Positions 23,955-36,800 of a stretch of DNA of 64,000 nt are shown here, piece by piece. Position numbers and translations under genes: made by a program. Source of the DNA: Coriolopsis trogii (Eukaryota > Basidiomycota > Agaricomycetes > Polyporales > Polyporaceae); the NCBI GenBank assembly GCA_020543525.1, contig JAHYIO010000003.1, positions 2,046,001-2,110,000 on the forward strand, read 5' to 3'. Every line of letters begins with the position of its first letter. The first letter of the stretch is position 1. The notes beneath the pieces are model-generated. The model was not told where the DNA came from, did not search any database, and saw nothing but the letters and a program-made list of their open reading frames with translations.

Positions 23955-26136
23955 ATGGCGGACGCGGATACCGTACGGCTGTGCACGGAAATTGTACGAA
24001 CCGTCTTCGGACCTTTGACCGCTGTGAGTTTGTGGCCCCACGCTTTCGAAATGGCCAACATATTGATGCTCTGCAGGCCGTAGCATCTACGCTTCTAACT
24101 CATGGCCGATTAGGTCTTCCTCAGCTGCTTCGCTATACAAAGCTGAAACCGCGAGTCGTTCGCGCCTCAATCCTCGTCCTCGTACAACATAACTTATTAT
24201 GGCACGCTCAATCTGATGACGAAGGGGAGGTATTTGAGATCAACGTCGATGAATGTCTGATGAGGCTACGGTACGGGAGATACGTCTGGCTGGCCGAGCA
24301 GTTGTATGGAAGACCGGTATGGAACGTCTTTCGCTGTGTATTGCCACAGAGTTAAGCATGTAGTTGCACAGGCCGCCCAAGTCGTTGAATTGGTTTTAGA
24401 CCACGGGAAACTCCGCCCTCCGGACATCATCGAACAGTTGTCCATATACGACCCTGTCAAAGGTGAGCAGGGTACCTGGCAATTATCTGAGTCCAACTAA
24501 TTCAGCTTAGCTCCTGCCGTTCTTTCTCAGACGGTGCACAAACTAGTTGAGGAAGCGTATCTGAAACCAGCCACTGTCATGTCCCACCTCTCACCTCGTG
24601 ACAAACGCATACGCTATGAGGCCGAAGAGAAGAGAAAGATCTCAGGTTTCCCTACGGCCAAGGAACTACGCGAGGCGAAGGAAGTGGCTGAAGCAAGACT
24701 AAAACGAGAGGAGGAAGAGGCGGAGCAAGTGGGCATGGTGAGCTGTTTTGTATTCGTCGTATCACACCAGAGGATGATAAGCACAGATATCAGAAACGTA
24801 AAGCAATAGATCAGTCGCACAAGGCGTCGAAGGTAATTGCTTCATCCGCTCGGCGCCATGCAACGCTAACCTCGTTCCTGTAGCGTAGAGCTGTCGAAGC
24901 CGATTTGGAAGTAGACGTACGTTACAAGTGCATTGGGTGTCGCTGATACACCTTGCCACATCTGAACTGACTTATGAGTAGAATGAGGTCTACTTCCGAG
25001 TTAACTGCGAGAGGTTCAACGTGCACATTCGTAACAAGGTGGGTACCAGATGCGTATGCTGACATATCCAACACCTACCCGATTCCTCAACAGCTCATTG
25101 AGAACACTGCTTCGGAGCGTTACAACCACTGTGCCGGCGTCGTATTGCGAGCCACGTTGAAGGCTACCGAAGCAAAACAGAGGAAACTGTCAGACATTCG
25201 CTCTGGTGCGTGCTCAAGGCGCAGGTTGAAGCCAAGATTGGCTAATAGTCACTTCTGCTATAGATCCGACTTCCTTGGCTAATATTTCAAGTCAAATCCC
25301 TGATGACGTTGATTTGGCCTCGGGGCTGGTCATGTCATCGAAGAGACAACCTACCATGACCCTCATCAAGGAATACCTTGGAATCCTTGCGTCAGCTGAC
25401 AACCCGACAGCCGCGGGCCGCGCAGCCTCTTTTGTGTCACTCAATGGATCGAAGGTGCAGGTTGAATTCGAGATTATCGCGCGACGACTGCGACGTCGTG
25501 TCTTGGAAGCGGTCGCTCGAGAACGACACGGAGATGAGGGGGTGCGAATCATCCGACTACTCTTGGATGTCGGCATGATGGACGAGAAGCAGGTGGGCTC
25601 TTCGTAAGTATCTATGTCGTATGTCGACTGACGGTGTCCCACAGATTTCCAAGGTCGGCATGATGGCGCCCAAAGACGTTCGACCTCTGTTGTCGGCCAT
25701 GTCCGCAGAATCGCTCGTGAGTTTGCAAGAGGTCCCCAAGAGCGCCGACCGCAATCCTACGCGCATGTTCTACCTCTGGTAGGTTGTCGCCTCTCGTCGC
25801 CGTCCCTGGATTCATCGACCTTCTTTTCTATATCTTAGGTTTGTCGACTTGCAGAAGGCCTATAATGTGCTCCTTGGGAACATGTACAAGACTTTGTATA
25901 ACATTGCTGCGAGGCGACAAGCTGAGCAGGATGAACCAACGCTCATGGCAGTCCTGGAAAAGCGGCAACGTAGCGATGTGAGTCAGGACGAGGAGCGGCT
26001 GTTGACAAGGAATGAGAGAGAGCTGTTGGCACAATGGGAGAAGAAAAGGGAGAAGTTGACTGTATTGGAGATGCGGATAGAGGAGACTGTCTTCATTTTG
26101 CGAGATCTGGGTACATTCGCCATCAATGACGAGTGA
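23955..26136 (+). CDS. RPC82: RNA polymerase III subunit RPC82 (Rpc3/POLR3C)
   Basis: Rpc82 is a winged-helix subunit of the Rpc82-Rpc34-Rpc31 subcomplex that recruits RNA polymerase III and opens tRNA and 5S promoters. ATG at 23955 gives MADADTVRLCTEIVRTVFGP, spliced to VASTLLTHGRLGLPQLLRYT and LKPRVVRASILVLVQHNLLW (first winged helix), then RYGTSFAVYCHRVKHVVAQA, ELVLDHGKLRPPDIIEQL and VHKLVEEAYLKPATVMSHLS (second), EVYFRVNCERFNVHIRNK, TLIKEYLGILASADNP, IIRLLLDVGMMDEKQISKVG, MMAPKDVRPLLSAM and PTRMFYLWFVDLQKAYNVLL. The C-terminal coiled coil (EKKREKLTVLEMRIEETVFI) ends at the stop 26134-26136. Eight or so introns of about 50-60 nt. All blocks occur in the family order. Confidence 0.93.
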
Positions 26137-26465
26137 CGATGTTGTCGGTCTGTCAGACGGTGTACGAGGCAGCATGGCGGCATGCATGTTTGTTGCGCAA
26201 ATATGCTCACAGACAGTCTCGCAGGTCCTCAGCGGGCGGGGATGTAGATATGGTCGGAGATACATAAGGACTAGCGCAGGTGCAGCCTCAGTGCGACAGC
26301 CGACTGACCTCAACTGACCCAGGGGCCAGGACATCGAAACTCAAGCATATGGCAAAGTTCCACGGTCGGGCGAGCGCTTTGCTTGGGACGCGTCCAGGCG
26401 AGAAATAAGGTTTGCGTTAAACAAAGCGCGTCATGCCCTCACGTGACACGCGTCGCGCGCGTGCG

Positions 26466-26472
26466 TATAAAG
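26466..26472 (+). promoter_or_regulatory. TATA-like box of the histone H1 gene
   Basis: TATAAAG lies about 140 bases before the H1 start codon, just after a CACGTGA/GCGCGCG stretch and before a long pyrimidine-rich leader. The spacing fits a fungal core promoter with a short 5' untranslated region. The whole gap 26137-26606 is promoter and leader sequence. Confidence 0.55.
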
Positions 26473-26606
26473 TGCGGCGGTTCGGATCGTTCGCCACCAT
26501 TTCCCTCAAACCCCCGCCCGCTGACCCTACGCTACCCTCTGCACCTCTCGCGCATCTTCACCAGCATCTTACTTCCCTTGCCCACCCTTTCAGCTAACCG
26601 TCTGTA

Positions 26607-27656
26607 ATGGCTACTGCACCCAAGTCTACTGCTTCCGAGAAGCCTAAGTCCACGGCCACGGACAAGCCCAAGTCCTCCGCTGAGAAGCCCAAGTCCGCTG
26701 CGGCTGAGAAGCCCAAGTCGACCAAGGCCGCTAAGGAGAAGGCGACCAAGGAGAAACCCACTAAGGAAAAGGTTGCGACGAGGGCCAAACCTGCGACGAT
26801 TAAGAAGCCCAAGATCAGTGCTGCCCCGAAGAAGGCTAAGACTGCGAAGGCCGCCGCGGATGACTCCAAGGCTCACCCTTCCTGGAAGGAGATGATCAAG
26901 GTACGTGTTGTGTTATGTATACGATGCCATTACTTATCGTTGTACAGGCATGCATTGTCGACACTAAGGAGCGCGGCGGCGTGTCCCGACAGACCATAAA
27001 GAAGGTACGTTGGTTACGTGTACTATTGCTATTTACAGTATGTCTAAACGTTGTCTGCAGTTCATCCTGGAGAAGTGGGGCATCGATGCCACTACTGCTG
27101 TGAACAACTCGCTTCTCAACCGTGCTATCACCAACGGAGCAGAAGACGGTACCTTCGCCCTTCCCAAGGGCCCCTCTGGCAAGGTTAAGCTCGCTCCCAA
27201 GACCAAGCCCGCTGCGACGAACGAGGTATGTTTCTATATCATGCTGCTGAGGAACTCACCCTGATGCCTTCTAGAATGTCGAGCCCGCCCCTGCGAAGAA
27301 GGCAGCACCGGCGAAGAAAGATGCGCCTGCGAAGAAAGCCGCTGCTCCCAAGAAGGCTGCTCCGGCGGTGAAGAAAGCTCCGGCCAAGACGACCAAGGCG
27401 GCGAAGCCGTCCACAACGAAGAAGGCCAGCACCGCGAAGACTGCTGAGAAGAAGGTGAGTTCCTCGAGCATGTCACTATGTATGTCAGATATTGAGCCTT
27501 CTACAGAAGACTGCTGCTAAGGCCGCCGCGACGAAGGCGACGAAAGCGAAATCTGCCGCCAAGCCTGCTGCGAAGCCAAGAGCGAAGAAGGTCTGTCTCT
27601 GACATTACTTGATGCGAACGTGCAGTGTTTGACAATCGCCATAGGCAGCGGCATGA
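26607..27656 (+). CDS. linker histone H1
   Basis: Linker histone that binds nucleosomal DNA at entry and exit. ATG at 26607 starts a Lys/Ala/Pro/Ser-rich N-terminal tail with repeats of the type EKPKST/DKPKSS. The globular winged-helix domain spans three exons: HPSWKEMIKACIVDTKERGG, VSRQTIKKFILEKWGIDATT and NSLLNRAITNGAEDGTFALP followed by KGPSGKVKL. The C-terminal tail is built from APAKKAA/KKAAP repeats across two more introns. The last small exon (27645-27656) reads AAA and stops at TGA, after AKPRAKK; if that intron is not removed the protein would end two residues later (VCL then stop). Five introns in a histone gene mean it is polyadenylated, as usual in fungi. Confidence 0.95.
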
Positions 27657-29814
27657 TCCCTTCTCTCTATCTCCTGGTTGTCTACATTATTTGGCTGTTT
27701 CTCTTTTGTGTGTCATGCAGTGCGCTCCGATTGTGTACCAGTATATATCTCTACCCTATTGTGTTGTGCCTATATCTGATCAAAGGATGTTTGCGGATGA
27801 TAGTCTCATTGACTCCGTCATGGTGTGTTGAACAAAAAGATATTTTGCCCTGGTTATACGTTTTGCTTGAGCCAGCCACTGACGCGACGCGTCTCAGTCA
27901 CCTGACTGGTCTATATCTAAGTATTTCAGTAAATTTTCAGACAACGGTTGCAGAATACTTATTTCTCTAACTGGACAATCACCTATATAACTTATCGGTC
28001 GAAATCCCAGGAAACTGTGGCTGCAACGAGCTGTTCACTTTCAACATTATCCACGACTTTGTCCCAAACCATCATCCAACCTCATGACCGCAATCGATCC
28101 CCTCAGATCGCGGGCGTTGTCCTCCGTGTTCCTGCGACAGATCCCGTCTGGGCGCAAGTAAACCAGAGAACGGCTCGTTGCCTCTTCTCGACTTCGACAC
28201 AACCACAGTAGGTAGATCGTCGGCTTCGCTCGAAGAGGCTGTTGCCTTCCCTCCCACGTCCTAAACGGGTCTCTTGTGACCTCGGGATGTGTGGATGCGT
28301 TGCAAAAGGGTTGCAGGAGGGTGCTCGTTTGCCCAGGGACCTTTCGGTTGGACGCCGACAGGGGGTAGAGAATCCTCATGAGATATCATGGTGCGTAACT
28401 TGAGCATTGCGCAAGGCGTTTCTGGTGGATGCAAAGTATGATGAGGAGAATCGAGTGTCGTCGTTCGGCCATAGGCCAATAGCGTCTGGTGCGTGTTCAG
28501 TCTTCATTTGATGTGCCTAATCGCTCACATTGCTACTTTTGTGTAAGCTCGCTAATAGCAATCATGGTAGAACTTGGGGATGGCACCCTGGTGCGAACGG
28601 ATGCGTGCCGTTTGGGTGACTCTGCGTCCTGAGCCACAATTGCCTCTGCAGCTGGCTAGGCAAGACCATGGAGGCTGGTGAGTCTCGTGTCCGATTGTGC
28701 ATCTCTCAGTATGAAGCTGCGTTCTTCTCCTTCGTTCCCTGCCCGGAGATGAACGCCTTCCATGCTCTTGCCTCGTTGTGCCTCTTCGAGCGACTTTGCA
28801 TGGGTCAGCCGTCAGTGAGGCGGGCCGCAGGCCGACTACTGAAGGACATGGTTTCACGCCTCGATCACTAATCAGACTCATGTTGACAATCAGCTTTCGA
28901 GAAGGCCCGGGCACCTCCGAACGCGGGACAGGGAAGGTAAGGTATATGATGACGCGCAAGGTACGGATATGCGTGAGCTCATCCTTGGTGGTTGAACTGT
29001 GTATTCTTTTTAGGCCGTGAGGGCGTTTCACTCAACTGACGTTCTACAGGACAATCGTAAAGATGGAGACGAGGGACGGCGGCCGGGAAGCGTTGGCGAG
29101 ACGCACCTTTATCAGTTGCCGCGGCATCCAGAATGGTATGCTTCCGAAGATGCGACGCGCAACGTGTCAATGGGAGAAGGAACGCTGGGCAGATCCTGCT
29201 TTGTTCAAGCTGGCGACGAGCGCGGTGGACGAAACATGCGCATCAGGCGGATAGAGGGGCTAGATGCGGGCGGCAAGGGAGGTGAGTGGTGTAGTGGAAC
29301 TCAAATAACCCCAGGGACGGAGAAGGTGACATAGGTCCAGCGAAGGTGACATAAAGATTGATGCTTCAGCCTTCTGGAACTGTTGGCGACGCGGGCGGGG
29401 CAATCAACAGCGGGCGCCCTGCTATTCCTCCTCCTCAGGATGCTCTGCCCCCCACCGTCAGCGGACGCCGCGAGGGCGGTCGCAGGCCAGGGACTGTCGG
29501 GCTCTGCGTACGCGTCGGAAGGGGCGAGAGTCTGGTGGCGGGGCGGTGGGCGCCTGGGGATTAGACGGACGCTTTAGGTTGCGTCATCTAGATCGGAGCT
29601 GCGGCCATCATGGTCTTAGCCTAGCTCGAATTAGGCACGCCTGGGACGGTTATCGCTAGGGTCTCAGAAGCGCGTGCCCTTCCTTTCTTTCAACTTCCCT
29701 CTCCCCACCACCACCACCTCCACCCTCCTCCCCTCCCTCCTCATTAGCTCTCCCTCCCAACTCGCTGGTCGACCCCTACTTCAGCCCACAACTTAATGGT
29801 CCCCGGCTTCTCTA
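27657..29814. other. 2.1 kb without a recognisable gene
   Basis: Includes the H1 3' untranslated region (AT-richer, 27657-27990) and the pyrimidine-rich leader of the next gene (29680-29814). Between them, frames on both strands are short, lack ATG starts and motifs. A 12-base direct repeat GAAGGTGACATA occurs twice within 35 bases (29321-29354). A non-coding transcript or a decayed gene cannot be excluded. Confidence 0.5.
29321..29354 (+). repeat. short direct repeat GAAGGTGACATA x2
   Basis: Two copies of GAAGGTGACATA separated by GGTCCAGC. Too short to classify; may be replication slippage or a paired protein-binding site upstream of the Gds1-type gene. Confidence 0.6.
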
Positions 29815-32800
29815 ATGTTCATGCCCATCCTCCCTGCCCCTACTCAGCCATCGTCCGTCAAGCACCAGTATGAGACCAGAATTCGCTCCAATTCCACCAG
29901 AGCCTCCGTCCGCCTTCGGCACACACCCGATGCGCCACCTCCGCCGCCCCGACGTATCAAGGCTCTGCCAAGTTCCAAGAACAAGCACACCGCAGTAAGC
30001 TCTGCTGCATCCGTCTCCGAAGCTGCCTGGCCTCCATTCCCGCCACCCAATGTCGTGTTGCACGCCGAGGACGCGAATAACAAGGTTTTCCTCGCTATCG
30101 GGCGTTCCTTGATGTCGGTGGTCAGTGTTCCCTATTTCTCGAGCATAGCATGCCTATAATCTCATTCGCATCTAGGACAACCGAGCTATGACAGTCAAGG
30201 ACCTTTCTGAACTGTGCATGAAGTTTGGACTCCTGTGCCAAAAGTGTGTCAGACCCTACACATCATGACCAACTTTGTTGACTGACTAAATGCATCTACT
30301 CCGCCTAGCCTGTCTGCTGCAGGTCAAGCTATCACCACCTTCATCCGAAATCACACTCAGCGCTGCGACCTACAGCAAGATCAACCCCTGCTCCTACGCC
30401 ATGTCATGTCCGGTACGGTCTCGGACGATGAGCTTGTTCCTGCTCTCCACTCGCGCGTCGGTGGCGCCCACTGCACACAGGCGGAGGGCGAAGGTCGCAC
30501 AACGAACTTCCGGCGAGGGACGATGGTATGGTATCTGAGCAAAGCCGCTGGCGCACCCTGCCCTTTCGCTAGGGCGGGCATTCGCCTATGCGACTACACC
30601 GAGAACGGGAAGGTCGGTCTGCCGATCAACCCCGGTCGGGAGAAGAAACGCGAACGGGACAGGCTGCGAAAAGCGGCACAAACGGCTGGTCAAAAGAGGA
30701 AACGTCTGCTTCGATCTTGCGCGGACAAGCTCCCGGGATCAGTATCTGACTCGTCGGACGAAGAAGAGGAGGAGAGGCCTCCCAAAGTCAAGCTCACGCT
30801 GAGACTGAAACCTTCCCTCCTGTCCGCCCCCAGCACGTCTATGTCTGCTCCGGCAGCACGTGATCTTCAGGCTCACAGCCCTCAGCTGCAGATTCTGGAC
30901 TCAACCGACGTGGAAGATGACTCGGGCTCCGACTCCGACAGTAGCTCCATGTCTGTTGAGTCAGACGACGATGGCCGTTCTACCCGTTCTTCCTCACCAT
31001 CCCCATCTTACGTCCGCCCTTCCACCCCAGCCAACACGTACTATAACCCTATTCCCCAGCTTCCAGCGTCTCTTCCGTCAGGTTCTTCTTCCCACACCCA
31101 GACATCTCGGCGTTCGTCGTCAGTTCCTTATAGCGCGTTCTCAGGATCTCCACCACCCGAATCAGACGAAGACGAGGACTTCCATATGTCTATGACAGAT
31201 GGTCGGTATTCCCTTGCGGACCATCTACACACCCCTTTTGATGACGACGACTCTACGTGGGATGAAGATTCCTTCGGGGATTTCGACGCCGACACGGAGG
31301 CGCAATGGGAGAGCCCTGGTCCGCGTTCGCCCTCGGTACAGTTCGATGACAGCATCGTGGTCAAGCAAGAGCCCACGGACGTGCGCGGATTGCTGGAAGC
31401 CTGGGACGATCTAGAATCCCGAGCGACAGAATTGAAGGTTCTAAATGTGGTTGCGCGGGCTGCTGCCGCCGAGCGCCAGGCAGAGCAAGCCGCATCAGAT
31501 GACTTCGCGTCGTGGAGTTGGCCGAGCCTGCAGTTGGAGGATGTCGCACACGTCAAACAGGAGAACGACGCAACGCGTTTGTTTTTCTCAGAAGAAGACC
31601 CCGTGCCATCACCCGTTACAATGCCTCCACTTGCTCCGTTCGACCCATGCGACTCACCCGTCGAGGAGTGCCCGCTTCACGTTGGTAGGCCCGGTCCATC
31701 TTTTGACCTGCAATGGAGAGATGTGGAGATACTAGGCCCAGACAGCGTCAAACCCCGCGACCTGGACGATGGGACATGGCATGAGTATCGTGGCGCGCGG
31801 GCCGTTTCCCCAGATGAGCGGGTACTGTCTCCTTCCCCTGAGCCTTCTACTGCTGCCGTGGCTTCTCCGTCATCATCTCCGAAACTCTCACGCAGTGCCC
31901 TTGCCCCTTTGGATACGCAAAGTGCGGATAACACAAACCAGGGGAGGAATCCGTCGATCACCTCGCCCTCCCTGATAGCATCCTTGACTTCGCTATGCAT
32001 CCAACATCCCTCCACAAGTTCGCCATCTGCGTCGAGCATCCTCGGTACGGCTTCGCCAGTGGTGACTGGGGTGCCACCGTCGCAACCACCTGCGAATGTC
32101 GAATCGCCGCCTTGCCTTCACACTCTTCATCCGTCTTCACCTGCCATCGTGGCTACAATATTGGAAGGTACGCTACATGACATCATCTACGTACTGCGTT
32201 GAACTAACGTATATTCGAACCGCAGGCGTGCCTGTGTATCGAATGATCTTGGACGAGACAACGTTCCTCCGTCGTATTGATACGGATTTCGTGAACGTCT
32301 CACCGATTGCTCAGCGCTGCAATATCCGATGCCCGTCAGCGCCGGATGCTGTCACCGTCACCGTTGGTTCGCTATCTGTTTGCGGCACATGGGTCTCTCT
32401 GGGCGTGGCGCGGGACATCATGAAGGACGAGCCCGCGTTCATTGCTTTCCTCTCTGACGATTTACGCGCGCGTTTCCCCGATGCTATAACTGCGCTGGTG
32501 TCTGTAGATGGTGGTCGAGAGACAACGCATTCTCCGTTTGGTCACCAGTTCAAATCGGCATCAGAGGCGCGGCGCTTGTGCATGGCTTCCCACCGGTTAG
32601 AGCTCCCACCACGAGAGTTCGACTCGCTAGAGGACCATCTTTCCACGCACCCTTCCCTCATTCTCGCTGCAGCTGACATTGACGGCCATCAACCCCCTAT
32701 GGACGAGATTGCTGCGCCAAAGGAGACACCACTCAGCCCGACGGAGGAGGAAATGTTCCATGCGCTATGCGCTGCTTCAGACTGGGAGCCTCATTTGCCA

Positions 32801-32986
32801 ACGACCGAGGAACCGAATGAGGTTACGGAAGAAGGCGGTGGTGCTGCGGTGGCCCAGCCTTCGACCGATCCTGTAGACGGTGCTCCGGAGCGGTCCTTGC
32901 GGCGATCCAAGAGAGTCGCGAATGCCACGGTGACAAGGTCCCGCACGCGGTCAAGCAGGAGGGGATCGCGCACGTCGCTTTCTTGA
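29815..32986 (+). CDS. Gds1-type winged-helix and APSES/KilA-N-like transcriptional regulator
   Basis: A nuclear regulator of about 960 aa. ATG at 29815 (MFMPILPAPTQPSS). After a proline-rich leader, exons encode VFLAIGRSLMSVDNRAMTVK, LSELCMKFGLLCQN and GQAITTFIRNHTQRCDL, then MVWYLSKAAGAPCPFARAG and NGKVGLPINPGREKKRERDR: the winged-helix pattern of yeast Gds1-like proteins with a basic patch. The middle is a long Ser/Pro/Asp-rich disordered region (30750-32150). After an intron, YRMILDETTFLRRIDTDFVNV and VSLGVARDIMKD look like an APSES/KilA-N DNA-binding module. The C-terminus is acidic and then very basic (RRSKRVANATVTRSRTRSSR). An out-of-frame ATG at 29796 could start an overlapping upstream ORF. 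Target genes are unknown. Confidence 0.8.
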
Positions 32987-33825
32987 TTGCCTTCCAGTAT
33001 CGAACTGTTTCATCTTTGATTCGTCCATATTTCGACCCTTAAACTTATTGCCTTCATGTTCGATAACGCCCGTTTGCACGCGTAGACTGTGTATCCTTTA
33101 CGCCCCCCACTCTGTTTCTTTTTGTTATGTCTTGACCCACTGACACTGCCACCCCTTACGGAGGCTTACCGATGCAGGACGAGTTTGTTGCTGATGGCGG
33201 GCAGGATGGGTGCATCGGATCACCGAGCCCTTCTGGGTGCGATGGGCTGATGGACACCCAATCACCGCCGGGGATCCGGAGGCCCTTGCCTGCTCAATCG
33301 ATTCGCGCAAGCTGGCCGCGGAGAGGGTGCAGTGTATGAAAGTAGGAGTGTTACGAGTATAGTGCGAGTAGTAGTGGTACATGGCTGTATGGGCCTGCTA
33401 TGACATGATAATAATGACGACAATTGTGCTTATTGAAAGGCTGGCAAAGGGGAGGCGGCCTGGGTGCATGGGCGGCTATAGAAGAGAGCGGAGTTTTGAG
33501 GCTGGCGCTGGGCTGGGGAGGCGGGCTGGCCATGGACGAAGCGTTTTCTGCTCCCAACGACATCCTTCATCCTACTTAGTCCTCTACTATTTACTGGAGT
33601 CTACCCTACTGTAGTAGTCCTGGGCAGTCCCCTTCTCTCCCTTCGCCCCCAAAATTGGGTTTTCAAGAAATTCGCCCTATTACGACCCTATAGTCCTCCT
33701 GCTCATAGTTACCCATCGGACTCCGCCTGCTACTTTTACCCCTCCACGCTTCTTGCTTGCTCTCGCGCACTCTGCTGTCCGCCTCAAAACCTCAAGTAAT
33801 ACCTAATCCAACATCTTACAGCCTC
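32987..33825. other. intergenic between Gds1-type and Puf genes
   Basis: About 840 bases. The first half is 3' untranslated sequence; 33560-33825 is pyrimidine-rich leader (CT tracts) of the Puf gene. Minus-strand frames here are short and motif-free. Confidence 0.5.
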
Positions 33826-36800
33826 ATGTCTCTCTCAGCCAACGACAACTCATTCCGGGTGTCCTCTGGCAAGACGCCGCCTCCAGCCCCATCTGCTGCC
33901 TATGCCAAACGGTGCGTCCTTCCTCCTGTCATCTTCACCCATCCATCCATCCTCCAAACTCCTATCTGACTGCACTCCTCTTCCAGCGCAAGGGAACTGG
34001 AGGCCGAACAGAGCATTGGCGCCAGATACCGACCCCCCGCGCTGCGCGCCCTCGCCTCCGGTGGCTCCCCTCCTAACGATCATCCCCCTTCTACCAATTC
34101 CCCCGCCGATACCTCCTCCCTGCCACCGACAAACTACCCCCCGGGTTTTCGTAGGGCCAGGGCCGGTACCCTCCCCTCCAACGTGCAGCTTGCCGCTCAG
34201 CGCTTCGCCGCGGCTTCGAGCAATTTAGGCAACACCGCTGGCTCGACCGACTCCTTCTCGGACCAGCTCAGGCAGCGCGGGGACATGGGCACACCGACGT
34301 CCACGTCAGCGACGGCAGCCCCTGTCCGTCCCGGCTTACGTCACTCGGCCTCTGTCGCCTCCTCGGTTGCGTCCTCTGCGTTGACCGAGCGCAACAGTCG
34401 TCTTAGGTCGGGTTCGCTCACCCTTCCTACTGGCGGGCTCTCGAACGCGTTTGGTCCGTCCATCTTTTCTTCCTCCTGGCTGTCGTCGAGGAATGGAGGC
34501 GGGCTGCCGGTGTTGGACGATTTGCGATCCGTGGCTTCCATGGATGAAGAGTTTGACGTCCACACGCTTGATTACCTCGGCCTCGACGATGGTATGCGTC
34601 ACCCTCCCGCTGCCACGCTCTCTGAGCTGCGCAACCAAGCTCAGGCCGCGATCACGGTCAATCTGAACAACCCCGCTCGGATGCGTGCGAGCACCGTCTC
34701 GAACCCGTACCATCTGCGTCCGTCGGCAGCTTCCCTGCTCTCCACGCCGAATGCCGAAGAGGAGGAGGATCTGTACGAGAACGATTTATACCATCGTGCA
34801 AGCCAAGGAATGGACACATACGGGCAGCCGGATAACAGTGACTACCTCTCTGCAGCCTACGTCGCTCAAGGTTTCAAGCAGTCTGACCACCTCGGTGTCG
34901 GTCTCGGGACGAGGCCTCGCGCTATCTCGGTTGGGACGCTTGACGATTCCACTACCAGGTTGCCCCGCCGCGCTACCGTCAGTGAACTGCAGCAGTCGGG
35001 CTTTGGCCCCGATTTGTCGCTCCACACTGCTCTGGGAACGTCCAACCTTAGCCCCGCTGGGATCCTACGCTCTGACAAGGTGACCGCTTCCAGGAACGGA
35101 TTGGCCGCGAGCGTGCACTTCCCGAACGCTGAGCCTCCGGCCAGCCGGGCTTCCGCCTACCTGGCTGCCCCGTCGACGAACCAGAACCGCGCCGTTTCTC
35201 CGAAGTCGGAGAATTCGTCGACCCAGATGCAGACTCCCACACGCTCCTTGTGGATCGGCAACCTGGACAGCTCCTTCACGAGCGAGCAGCTTATCCATGT
35301 ATTCGCTCCCTATGGAGCTATAGAGTCCTTGCGACTCCTTCCGGAGAAGGTCAGTTTATCGTCTCGTCACTTCGCTATCTGTAGATGTTGATTGCGATTC
35401 GTGCCTGTATAGGAGTGTGGATTCGTCAACTTCGTCGACCAGGCCGACGCTATTCGTGCGAAGGATGACGTCCTGAACCGCCTGGGTGGAGATATCGGCA
35501 TGCCCAATGGTCAGACAGTACGCATCGGTTTCGGTAAAGCAGACAGCGCTCCCGTGGCTCCCGCGAAGGGTGCTAACCTGAACAGCCCGATCGCCACGTC
35601 CCCTGGTGGTGCGCTGGGCAAGCCGGGAGGTGCCAATGCGGGTCTGTCTGGCATGGACGCGCAACTTCAGTCTACGCCCACTCGTGCGCTCTGGATCGGG
35701 TCCATTCCTTCTACGACTACACCCGCCACTATCCTCAGCGTATTCAGTCCTTACGGTCCCATTGAGTCGGCCCGGGTGCTCACGCATAAGAATTGTGGCT
35801 TCAGTACGTGCTTGCCCTTATTTGGTTTGGTGTGCGGGAGTTGATAAGCTTTCTCGTAGTCAATTTCGAGCGTCTCGATGATGCGGTCAGGGCCCGCAAG
35901 GCTCTCAACGGCCGTGACGTGCTCGGTAGCGACGTCGGTGCGATTCGTATTGGCTTCGCCAAGGTCCCTGTCAAGAACGGACAGGACAACAGCGGTGGCC
36001 AGGACGAGGCAGCGAACGTCAGCGTTCAGGGCATCGGCGATCTGAGCGTCGGTGCCACTATTCACGCGCTCCGCAACATCAAGGGTGCCTCGACGATCCC
36101 GGTGGATCAGCAAGTTCTCAGCGGCTCCCTGGAGAATTACCGCTCCAACCTCCTTTTGAGCATGATTGCCTCCGGTGCCCATACCGGCTACGACGGCGTT
36201 ACGAAGCCTGCAGGATGGACCGCGTCGGTCACTGAGCAGCAGATGATCTTGAAGGAGTTGAGCGGCGGCAGCCCCGATGCAGAGGCAGACATTCAGACCC
36301 TTGCAGGTACGTTGGATGATCCGGTCGTTTGCGGTGTGTCTGACGAGTTCCGCAGAATTCCGCCCTCCCACGATGTACTATACCACTATTCCTTTGGTGT
36401 CTGAGAGACCTCATAACAGGCGTTGGGACGCTTCTAAGCTCCGCGAGTTGCGAAAGAGGCTCGATACGAGCACCATCACGACGGAGGAGATCGACAATGT
36501 TGCGGCCGACTTCCTCGATGGCGAGATTGTTGATCTGGCCTCTGACTGGCTTGGCAACACGGTGAGTTGAACAAGTTTTCTCCCCATTGGTCCGGGTTGT
36601 TGAGACAGACTTGGTACCACAGGTTGTGCAGAAGTTATTCGAGAAGTGTTCCCCCAACCCTCGGTTGGCTATGTTGGAGCGTATTGCACCTCACCTCGCT
36701 ATGATCGGCATTCACAAGAACGGCACCTGGGCCGCCCAGAAGATCATCGAATGCGTTCAGACCCCCGAAGAGGTTGCCCTAGTCACCGCGAACTTGCGCC

